Shown one piece after another: positions 44,362-50,578 of a DNA stretch of 50,578 nt. The stretch comes from Lentisphaerota bacterium (GTDB lineage Bacteria > Verrucomicrobiota > Kiritimatiellia > PWTM01), in the NCBI GenBank assembly GCA_016873715.1, contig VGWF01000014.1, forward strand, positions 1 to 50,578, given 5' to 3'. The translations under genes and the position numbers were made by a program. How positions within the stretch are numbered: the stretch's first letter is position 1; each line of letters starts with the position of its first letter. The notes below the pieces were generated by a model. It searched no databases. It worked only from the letters and a program-made list of their open reading frames with translations, and was not told the origin of the DNA.

Positions 44362-44432
<71 letters not shown>

Positions 44433-44997
44433 CCCCCCCAGACCCCCCAATACCTGCTTACTTTCCAAGAACTCGCACGGTTTCGGCCGGCTTCCCCGCC
44501 CCGCGCATCCTTGCGCGATTCTGCGCATTTCCCCGCACGACTGTACCCGTTTTGTACCCGTTTCGGGCACCGACGGGCACCCGCACCGGTGATCCTAACG
44601 CAAGCGATCCGGGCCGATGGATGCCGTCCGCGGTCCCCACGCCGAGTTGCGACGCCGGCTCGCGAAACACGGCGGCTCCCACTCGACGGCGTTTCACTAC
44701 CCTCCCCGGATCTTCTGGCCGAACCGGATCCTTCCGGTCTTCGCCCAGAACCGGAAGACCCTGGTCGAGGACTACGCCGCCCCGAGGTAGGAGCAACAGC
44801 GGGTGCTGGGCCGGCAGCATGCGGCTGACCCCGTGTAGGAGATGCGGGGACAGAGAAGATGATGAGCCCGTATTTCCCAACCCTTGGATCGTTGGGACCC
44901 AAGGGGTTCCAAGGATCGGACACCGCCGTGTTCGCGCCCCACTCTTCAGCCCGCGTCCGCGCGGGACGAAGATGCGGCGGGAGGGGGTTTGCCTCCC
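44433..44997. other. Gene-poor stretch after tRNA-Gly
   Basis: No convincing gene. It holds an 11-bp tandem duplication (GTACCCGTTTT/GTACCCGTTTC, 44543-44564), a copy of GCGGCTGACC at 44821, a partial TTTCC-palindrome at 44873 and a CCCTTGG/CCAAGGG stem (44881-44905). Position behind a tRNA and lower GC suggest debris of an integrated element, but no integrase remains. Confidence 0.45.
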
Positions 44998-45402
44998 TTA
45001 TTCAATCACGATCGTCACGTCGAATGATTCCGCAACGGCTGTTTCCCATGAACGTTTGTAGACAAGGCGTAGAGGAACCGTGCCCGTCTCGATAGCTTTG
45101 AACTCGAAGCGATACTCGCCGCCAGAGCCGGGCATGTTGTTGTCCGGTACAAAGCCCGACCCCGACAACGTCATCCGCGTCTCGTCCGACCCGGCTACAA
45201 CCCACTCGTAGCCTGTTGATGGGTTTCCACGGAGGATGACGACGACCTCTCCACCCTTCGCAACGCTCACAGTTCCATGATTGTCTGCTTGTGTTACTAC
45301 GACATCGGCGCCGTCATCGCCATGATCGCACCCAAGTGTGACATGCATTGCACCTCCGATAAGGATTGAGGCCAAGATTGGTTTCACGATCTTGGTGTTC
45401 AT
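44998..45402 (-). CDS. Chagasin-like (I42) cysteine protease inhibitor
   Basis: 134 residues; GAGGG seven bases before the ATG. N-terminal export signal (ILASILIGGAMHVTLGC), possibly a lipoprotein with Cys after TLG. The three inhibitory loops of the I42 family are all present: NPSTGYEW, GSGGEYRFEF and KRSW (usually RPW). Members block papain-family proteases. It is the second exported protease inhibitor within 6 kb of the serpin. Lower GC than neighbours suggests acquisition. Confidence 0.87.
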   Translation of the reverse strand: MNTKIVKPILASILIGGAMHVTLGCDHGDDGADVVVTQADNHGTVSVAKGGEVVVILRGNPSTGYEWVVAGSDETRMTLSGSGFVPDNNMPGSGGEYRFEFKAIETGTVPLRLVYKRSWETAVAESFDVTIVIE

Positions 45403-45438
45403 GACTATCCCTCTTCTTCTTAGCCTTGCCGGCCAAGG

Positions 45439-46035
45439 TCAGCCTTGAGGTTCGGCGAGCTTGCGAGCCGTACCCTCGGAGGCTGGGTTGGCCGCCATCT
45501 CCCTGTTTCCTCCGAAAAGCCACGCGTACAGCGCCGAAGCAAAGCACCACTGCGTCAGGCCGGCAATGGCGGCGAACACGACCATGAACACGGCGGGGAT
45601 GAAGGCAAGCCCCACGTTACCGGCGAGGAATCCGATGCCGCTGAGCGTGTACATGATTCCGCCGATGGCACACCCGAATCGCCGAGGAGCCCCGTGCTGC
45701 GGCACGGCCGGCGTCCGCCGGACCCTTCGGACCGTCGCGTTGTAGAGGCGGTCATAGATGCTGCGATGGGTCAGTCCGCCGGTGAGAGTAAGCAGACCCA
45801 ATCCAACGAAGAACCACCCGATTCCCATCCACAGTCCCGCGATCCCCGCAATGGCATCGGGGCTCCGTGCAGCGCCCAGGGGCACGACCGTGCTCCCGAC
45901 AGCAAGACCGGCCGTCCCGAACGCCGCGCAACTCAGTGGAGTCCATCGGGCCAGCCCGCTGATGCCGGGCACACAGTCCAGGTCCTTCTTGCAGAAGCCC
46001 TGCATCAAGAGCAAGCGCCGTATCCTGCCCGTCAT
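45439..46035 (-). CDS. Multi-pass membrane protein (DUF4395-like)
   Basis: 198 residues. Four or five membrane segments: PLSCAAFGTAGLAVGSTVVPLG, AIAGIAGLWMGIGWFFVGLGLLTLTG, RFGCAIGGIMYTLSGIGFLAGN and LAFIPAVFMVVFAAIAGLTQWCFASALYAWLFG. A cytoplasmic loop YDRLYNATVRRVRRTPAVPQHGAPRRFG with the APRRFG turn resembles DUF4395 proteins. Function unknown. It ends 36 bp before the inhibitor gene and is separated from the cupin gene by a hairpin block. Confidence 0.6.
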   Translation of the reverse strand: MTGRIRRLLLMQGFCKKDLDCVPGISGLARWTPLSCAAFGTAGLAVGSTVVPLGAARSPDAIAGIAGLWMGIGWFFVGLGLLTLTGGLTHRSIYDRLYNATVRRVRRTPAVPQHGAPRRFGCAIGGIMYTLSGIGFLAGNVGLAFIPAVFMVVFAAIAGLTQWCFASALYAWLFGGNREMAANPASEGTARKLAEPQG

Positions 46036-46065
46036 GTCATCCTCATCCTTCTCTCCCGGCCAACA

Positions 46066-46180
46066 GGGCTGCGGCTGACCCGCGGCCCGGAGCGAGCTTG
46101 CTCGCCGGAGGGCTGTCCGGTCAAGCCGCTTGTTCTCCGGCGCGCTGCGCGCCGGAGACAAGCGGCGCTAGCCGCAGCCC
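46066..46180. other. Long nested stem-loop structure
   Basis: Outer arms GGGCTGCGGCT (46066-46076) and AGCCGCAGCCC (46170-46180) are perfect complements. Inside are GCGAGC-TT-GCTCGC (46092-46105) and a 19-bp stem with one bulged T and a 3-nt loop (46125-46166). The overall shape recalls integron attC sites, but the GTTRRRY/RYYYAAC boxes are missing. Confidence 0.7.
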
Positions 46181-46186
46181 CATTCC

Positions 46187-46244
46187 CCGGACGCGCGCAG
46201 CGCGTCCGGCGAACGCTGCGCCTCAATTCCGGCGCGAAGCGCCG
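46187..46244. other. Two further hairpins next to the nested stem-loop
   Basis: CCGGACGCG/CGCGTCCGG (46187-46209) and CGGCGC-GAA-GCGCCG (46230-46244). They follow the cupin gene on its strand and could act as its terminator; no T-run. Confidence 0.6.
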
Positions 46245-46275
46245 TAAAACGCAGACGCTGGTTCTGCCTCGTTTC

Positions 46276-46644
46276 CTATACCCATTCACCCTTCTGGATT
46301 GCCATGCCGCTCTGGACTCCTCCCGTGTTGGGCACGTCTTCGGGCTCGATCAACAATGACTTGTAACCGCCGACTGAAGACGGTTTGTGCTCAACCCCTT
46401 TCGGAACAACAATCATCTCCCCAGCTTTCACCTCGACCACCCCATCCCGGAAACTCATCAGCATCGTCCCTTCCAGGATGATGAAAGTCTCGTCCGTGTC
46501 CGGGTGGCTGTGCCAGACGAAGTCGCCTTTGAAGCGGACGACCTTGATCTCATAGTTGTTCATCTTGGCGACGATGCCCATTGCGTAGTCGCCAGCCTTG
46601 AGTTTCCCATATTTCTCGGCGAGGTTGATCTTCTTCGGAATCAT
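46276..46644 (-). CDS. Single-domain cupin
   Basis: 122 residues; AAGGAAA before the ATG. Cupin motif 1 FVWHSHPDTDETFIILEGTMLMSFRDG and motif 2 VEVKAGEMIVVPKGVEHKPSSVG supply the metal-binding His/Glu/His set. The sequence is typical of small stand-alone cupins with unknown substrates. Markedly lower GC than the methyltransferase beside it, consistent with transfer. Confidence 0.88.
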   Translation of the reverse strand: MIPKKINLAEKYGKLKAGDYAMGIVAKMNNYEIKVVRFKGDFVWHSHPDTDETFIILEGTMLMSFRDGVVEVKAGEMIVVPKGVEHKPSSVGGYKSLLIEPEDVPNTGGVQSGMAIQKGEWV

Positions 46645-46924
46645 CTCATTTCCTTGGCAGATTGGACCCTTCGATGACCTCATCATGCCTGCTTCGGCCT
46701 GCCGATCCATGCATAGCGGTGCAATCCATAGTCCTCCGCCGTGGCTCGCGGCTGACCAACCGCGGACCGAAACAGCGTATACGCCCGCCCACGCGGGCCC
46801 CGCAAGCGCTTTGTGTCTGCGCCAGCGACCACAGGAACAGCGCGCTGGCCGATCCCGCCGGTGGATCGGGAAACCCGCGGTTTTCGTATTGTGTGGATCG
46901 TGGATAATTCGTATCTGTCGGCCC

Positions 46925-47680
46925 GTGGGGCGTGCGAACGAGAGCCGGATTCGGCGTTCGGGCGGAGCGCGTCGAAGCGTCGCGACCGGCGTGATCGCGA
47001 TCGTCGCCTGCCTTGGCGCGGGAGGCTGCGCGGTGCGGACCGAACCTGACGACCGGGCGGAGGAACGCCGGGCGATGGTGATGCACCTGCGCCGGCTCGG
47101 CATCACCGACGACGCGATCCTCGAGGCCATGCAGCGCGTGCATCGGCATCGCTTCATCCCCGCGGCCTTCCGGGGGAGCGGCGACTACGGCGACCACCCC
47201 TGCCCGATCGGCCACGGTCAGACCATCTCCCAGCCCTACATCGTCGCCTACATGACGCAACGCCTTCGCGCGAAGCCGGGCCTCAAGGTCCTCGAGATCG
47301 GAACGGGCTCGGGCTACCAGGCCGCCGTGCTCGCCGAACTCGGCGCGGAGGTGTGGTCGATCGAGATCGTGCCCGCGCTGGCGGCCCATGCCCGCGCGGT
47401 CCTGGACGCCGAGGGCTTCCGCGAGGTCCGGACGCGCCTGGGCGACGGCCACGCCGGATGGCCGGAAGCCGCGCCGTTCGACGCCATCATCGTCACCTGC
47501 GCGCCGACCGGCGTCCCGCCGGAACTGATCCGCCAGCTTCGGCACGACGGCCGGATGGTCCTGCCCATCGGCCTGCCGGACGATCAGCGCCTCCTGACCC
47601 TGCGCAAGGAGGGCGACCGCCTCGTGCCCGAGGACGACATCGGCGTGCGTTTCGTCCCCATGGTCCGCCCCGAGCCGTGA
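46925..47680 (+). CDS. Exported protein-L-isoaspartate O-methyltransferase
   Basis: About 251 residues from GTG 46925; a GTG at 46991 is an alternative and no ribosome site decides. The N-terminus VATGVIAIVACLGAGGC is a lipoprotein-type signal with Cys after AGG. The body is a full Pcm enzyme: HRHRFIPAAFRGSGDYGDHPCPIGHGQTISQPYIVAYMTQ, SAM motif VLEIGTGSGYQAAVLAEL, IEIVPALAAHAR, FDAIIVTCAPTGVPPELIRQL. It repairs isoaspartyl residues using SAM. Export is odd because SAM is cytoplasmic; either the signal acts as an inner-membrane anchor facing inward or the start is further in. Confidence 0.87.
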   Translation: MGRANESRIRRSGGARRSVATGVIAIVACLGAGGCAVRTEPDDRAEERRAMVMHLRRLGITDDAILEAMQRVHRHRFIPAAFRGSGDYGDHPCPIGHGQTISQPYIVAYMTQRLRAKPGLKVLEIGTGSGYQAAVLAELGAEVWSIEIVPALAAHARAVLDAEGFREVRTRLGDGHAGWPEAAPFDAIIVTCAPTGVPPELIRQLRHDGRMVLPIGLPDDQRLLTLRKEGDRLVPEDDIGVRFVPMVRPEP

Positions 47681-47707
47681 CCGCCCGTCGGCCGGCCCGA
47701 CGGGCGG
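47681..47707 (+). terminator. GC-rich stem-loop directly after the methyltransferase
   Basis: CCGCCCGTCGG and CCGACGGGCGG form a perfect 11-bp stem with a 5-nt loop starting at the base after the TGA. No T-run follows. Confidence 0.6.
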
Positions 47708-47711
47708 GCCG

Positions 47712-47741
47712 TTGACAGCGGCCTTTCCCCTCCGCTACCCT
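47712..47741 (+). promoter_or_regulatory. Promoter of tRNA-Lys
   Basis: Consensus TTGACA, 18-bp spacer, TACCCT; the tRNA starts 18 bp after the -10 box. Confidence 0.65.
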
Positions 47742-47758
47742 CCCGCCCTCCATCCGCG

Positions 47759-47834
47759 GGGCCGGTAGCTCAGTTGGTAGAGCACGACACTTTTAATGTT
47801 GGGGTCGCGGGTTCGATTCCCGCCCGGCTCACCA
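47759..47834 (+). tRNA. tRNA-Lys (anticodon TTT)
   Basis: Acceptor GGGCCGG/CCGGCTC, D arm GCTCAGTTGGTAGAGC, anticodon arm CGACA-CTTTTAA-TGTTG with TTT, variable GGGTC, T arm GCGGGTTCGATTCCCGC, discriminator A and an encoded CCA. Confidence 0.97.
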
Positions 47835-47925
47835 CTTCCCGCTTGTGTCCCACCGCCCCTGCGGCGCACGATGCCGCGGCGGGATCCGCGCCCGGGCCCG
47901 GCGGGGACCCGCGGAGAACGCCGCC

Positions 47926-49383
47926 ATGACGCCCGACCGTCCGACCGCCCGAACCGCCCGCGCCGCCGCCCTCGGACTCCTTCTCCTCGCCGGATCCGCC
48001 GCCGCGGCCGGGCGCAGGCCGAACCTCGTCTGGGTCATGGCCGACGATCTCGGCTGGGGCGACCTCGGCTGCTACGGCCAGAAGGTCATCCGCACGCCGC
48101 GCCTCGACGCGATGGCGCGCGAAGGACTCCGGTTCACCCACTTCTACGCCGGCGCGACCGTCTGCGCCCCGTCGCGCAGCGTCCTGATGACCGGCCTCCA
48201 CCACGGCCACACGCGCGTCCGCGGCAACGCCGGGAAGGAGAACCCCCTCGCCCAGGCCCTCCGGCCGGGCGACGTCACCGTCGCCGGCTGTCTCCGCAAG
48301 GCCGGCTACGCAACCGCCCTCATCGGCAAGTGGGGCCTCGGCGACGTCGACACCGCCGAGTGCGGCCTGCCCGGGCGGCACGGCTTCGACGTCTTCTTCG
48401 GCTTCCTCAACCAGCACCACGCCCACAACCATTACCCCGACCACCTCTGGCGCAACGAGACCCGGGTGCCCCTGCCCAACGTCGTCACGCCGTTCGGCGA
48501 GTTCGGTGGCGGGCACACCGCCGACGGGATCCTCTTCGCCGACGACCTGATGACCGACGAGGTCCTCAAGTTCGTCTCGCGCCAGCAGGACCGCCCCTTC
48601 TTCCTCTACTGGAGCCCCGTCATTCCCCACGCCAACAACGAGCGCACGCGCGCCGTCGGCAACGGGGCCCAGCCGCCCGACTTCGGCCCCTACGCCGGCA
48701 CCGGCTGGCCCGATCCCGACAAGGGCCAGGCCGCCTTCGTCACCCGCCTCGACGGCTACGTCGGCCGCCTGCTCGACCACCTCCGCCTCCTCGGCCTGGA
48801 GACCCACACCCTCGTCTTCTTCACCAGCGACAACGGTCCGCACAACGAGAGCAACCACGACCCCTCCCGCTTCCAGCCCTCCGGCCCCTTCCGCGGCACC
48901 AAGCGCAGCCTGACCGACGGCGGCATCCGCGTCCCCGGCATCGCCTGGTGGCCCGGCACCATCGCCCCCGGCCGCGAGACCGCCCACGTCGCGTACTTCG
49001 GCGACTGGTTCGCCACCGCCGCCGAGCTCGCCGGCGCGACGCCCCCCTCCGGGCTCGACTCGATCAGCTTCGCGCCCACCCTGGCCGGGCGCGACGCCGA
49101 CCAGCGGCGCCACGAGTTCCTCTACTGGGAGTTTCACGAGCGCGGCTTCAGCCAGGCCGCTCTCTACCAGGGCCGCTGGAAGGGCCTGCGCGAGCGCGTG
49201 CCCGATGCGCCGATCGCGCTCTACGATCTCCAGACCGACGTCTTCGAGACCAACGACCTCGCCGCCGCGAAGCCCGATCTCGCCGCAACGATCGATGCCT
49301 GGCTGAAGACCGCGCGCAGCGAGAACCCCGACTGGCCCATCCTCCCGCCGCCCGCGGGCTCCGGCAAGCCCCCGAAGCCATGA
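47926..49383 (+). CDS. Secreted S1-family sulfatase
   Basis: 485 residues; GGAGAA lies upstream of the ATG. Signal peptide (ARAAALGLLLLAGSAAAAG). Core motifs: RRPNLVWVMADDLGWGDLGCYG (metal ligands), formylglycine site CAPSRSVLMTG, IGKWGLGD, VFFTSDNGPHNES and LYDLQTDVFETNDLAA. This is the arylsulfatase/N-acetylgalactosamine-6-sulfatase type arrangement. Probably desulfates an algal or host polysaccharide. Second of three sulfatases in the window. Confidence 0.93.
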   Translation: MTPDRPTARTARAAALGLLLLAGSAAAAGRRPNLVWVMADDLGWGDLGCYGQKVIRTPRLDAMAREGLRFTHFYAGATVCAPSRSVLMTGLHHGHTRVRGNAGKENPLAQALRPGDVTVAGCLRKAGYATALIGKWGLGDVDTAECGLPGRHGFDVFFGFLNQHHAHNHYPDHLWRNETRVPLPNVVTPFGEFGGGHTADGILFADDLMTDEVLKFVSRQQDRPFFLYWSPVIPHANNERTRAVGNGAQPPDFGPYAGTGWPDPDKGQAAFVTRLDGYVGRLLDHLRLLGLETHTLVFFTSDNGPHNESNHDPSRFQPSGPFRGTKRSLTDGGIRVPGIAWWPGTIAPGRETAHVAYFGDWFATAAELAGATPPSGLDSISFAPTLAGRDADQRRHEFLYWEFHERGFSQAALYQGRWKGLRERVPDAPIALYDLQTDVFETNDLAAAKPDLAATIDAWLKTARSENPDWPILPPPAGSGKPPKP

Positions 49384-49554
49384 GCCGTGGGAGGACCACC
49401 CCGGGGTTCACGGGGCGCACGGATGCGGAGGGCGGGGCTCCGACGGCCCGCCCGGGCGGAGCCCGTACCGGATCCCCGACGTATCCGTGGTGTCCGTGCA
49501 ATCCGCGGAGTCCCTTCCGCGTTTGGTGAAGGAACGTCGAACCGGAGAACCGCC

Positions 49555-50578
49555 ATGAACGCACGCGCCGCCGTCCTCGCCCTGCTCGCCGCCACCGCCG
49601 CGGCGCCCGCCGCCCGCGCGGCCGAAGCGGGCGAGAAGCCGCCGAACGTGTTGTTCCTCATGGCCGACGACCTGAACAACTTCCTCGGATGCTACGGCAC
49701 CCCGTGGATCCGGACGCCGAACCTCGACAGGCTGGCCGCGCGCGGGGTGCGCTTCGACCGCGCCTACTGCGCCTTCCCCCTCTGCGGCCCGAGCCGCAAC
49801 TCGATGCTGACGGGCCTCCATCCGAACAGCTCCGGCATCCTCGCCAACGCGCAGATCTTCCGGCAGACGATCCCCTCCCACGTCAGCCTCCCCCAGGCCT
49901 TCCGACGACAGGGCTACTTCGCCGCGCGGGTCGGCAAGCTCTACCACTACAACGTGCCCACATCGATCGGCACCGACGGCCACGACGACCCCGCCTCGTG
50001 GGAGATGGAACTCAACCCCGCGGGCTGCGACCGGCTGATGGAGGAAGGCGACATCTTCACGCTCACCCCCGGCCAGTTCGGCGGCACCCTGAGCTGGTAC
50101 GCCTCGCCCCGCGGCGACCGCCTGCACACCGACGGGAAGATCGCCGACGACGCCGCGTGGGTCCTCGAGCGCTGCGCGCGCGACCGCGACCGCCCCTTCT
50201 TCCTCGCCGTCGGTTTCTTCCGCCCCCACACGCCCTACGTCTCGCCCGCGCCCTATTTCGACCTCTACCCCCGGGCGCAGATGCCCGTGTTTCCGCCGGT
50301 CGAGGCGTTCCGCACGCCGGCGATGCCGGACGCCGCCTTCGGCAGCCACAAGAAGGACCAGGAGAAGCTGACCGACGACCTCCGGCGGCAGTGCGTCCAG
50401 GCCTACTGCGCCAGCATCAGCTTCATGGACGCCCAGGTCGGCCGCGTGCTCGACGCGCTCGACCGCCTCGGCCTCGCCGACGACACCATCGTGGTCTTCA
50501 CCAGCGACCACGGCTACCACATGGGCGAGCACGGCCTCTGGCAGAAGCTGAGTCTCTTCGAGGAAAGCTCCCGCGTGC
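49555..50578 (+). CDS. Secreted sulfatase, iduronate-2-sulfatase-like, 3' end outside the window
   Basis: At least 341 residues; no stop before the window ends. ATG with GGAGAA upstream. Signal peptide (AVLALLAATAAAPAARAAE), then KPPNVLFLMADDLNNFLGCYG, formylglycine motif CGPSRNSMLTG, ARVGKLYH, FLAVGFFRPHTPYVSP and VVFTSDHGYHMGEHGLWQKLSLFEES, which follow human iduronate-2-sulfatase and its many PVC relatives. It follows the preceding sulfatase by 171 bp on the same strand. Confidence 0.92.
   Translation, partial: MNARAAVLALLAATAAAPAARAAEAGEKPPNVLFLMADDLNNFLGCYGTPWIRTPNLDRLAARGVRFDRAYCAFPLCGPSRNSMLTGLHPNSSGILANAQIFRQTIPSHVSLPQAFRRQGYFAARVGKLYHYNVPTSIGTDGHDDPASWEMELNPAGCDRLMEEGDIFTLTPGQFGGTLSWYASPRGDRLHTDGKIADDAAWVLERCARDRDRPFFLAVGFFRPHTPYVSPAPYFDLYPRAQMPVFPPVEAFRTPAMPDAAFGSHKKDQEKLTDDLRRQCVQAYCASISFMDAQVGRVLDALDRLGLADDTIVVFTSDHGYHMGEHGLWQKLSLFEESSRV

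Noticed and set aside
44543-44564. Attachment site of an element integrated in tRNA-Gly
   Set aside because: A short tandem duplication exists, but no second copy of the tRNA 3' end is found in the window.
44621-44790. Short + strand frame beginning MDAVRGPHAEL after tRNA-Gly
   Set aside because: About 55 codons with no ribosome site and no family resemblance; could be a gene relic but cannot be supported.
46066-46180. Integron attC site
   Set aside because: Shape fits, but the GTTRRRY and RYYYAAC boxes are absent and no integrase is in the window; kept only as a hairpin with an open question.
47770-49137. 455-codon frame on the minus strand across the sulfatase
   Set aside because: Shadow of the + strand sulfatase; Val/Gly/Glu-rich with no domain.

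Overview
The window is about 50.6 kb of GC-rich bacterial DNA. The content suggests the PVC superphylum, most likely Kiritimatiellota, Verrucomicrobiota or Lentisphaerota. Reasons: three S1 sulfatases, a beta-helix polysaccharide-active-type protein next to a Tat-exported FAD oxidoreductase, secreted proteins carrying NxGQ(L/A)K motifs, and a dcw-type block that keeps ftsZ (canonical Planctomycetes and Chlamydiae lack it). The taxon is inferred; there is no rRNA in the window.

Layout. 1-4193 (+): beta-helix protein, then an overlapping FAD oxidoreductase. 4274-8375 (-): radical SAM protein, sulfatase, and a membrane metallophosphoesterase with a sugar-binding-like tail. 8647-12904 (-): ddl-ftsQ-ftsA-ftsZ. 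13275-20529 (-): four exported proteins, among them a 1230-residue alpha/beta-hydrolase and a surface protein with repeated modules. 20825-21662: an internally deleted insertion sequence. 22073-28276 (-): rmuC, CHASE2 adenylate cyclase, metallo-beta-lactamase-fold hydrolase and cyclic-nucleotide-binding MscS channel, which reads as a self-contained cNMP signalling operon. 28667-29140 (+): DUF1801 protein. 29155-38177 (-): complete MoxR/DUF58/BatA-E operon. 38540-39778 (+): exported serpin. 39851-44245 (+): Zn/Mn uptake locus (His/Cys-rich small protein, His-rich outer-membrane protein, binding protein, ATPase, permease). 44362-44432: tRNA-Gly. 44998-46644 (-): three small genes of visibly lower GC (chagasin-like inhibitor, membrane protein, cupin), with a large block of nested hairpins between the last two. 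46925-47680 (+): lipoprotein isoaspartyl methyltransferase. 47759-47834: tRNA-Lys. 47926-50578 (+): two more sulfatases, the last cut by the window edge.

The most unusual signal is a set of seven loci of degenerate tandem repeats with a strict 7-bp period (17850, 21825, 24616, 28351, 31815, 35740, 39791). Their sequences differ between loci, but the period does not. Four of them touch a start or stop codon, and three of these lie exactly at the junctions where otherwise 4-nt-overlapping operons are broken open. Two genes take their ATG, and in one case the first residues of the signal peptide, from the repeat. A second point of interest is the cyclase/MBL-hydrolase/bCNG-channel operon, which contains the parts needed to make, sense and possibly destroy a cyclic nucleotide.
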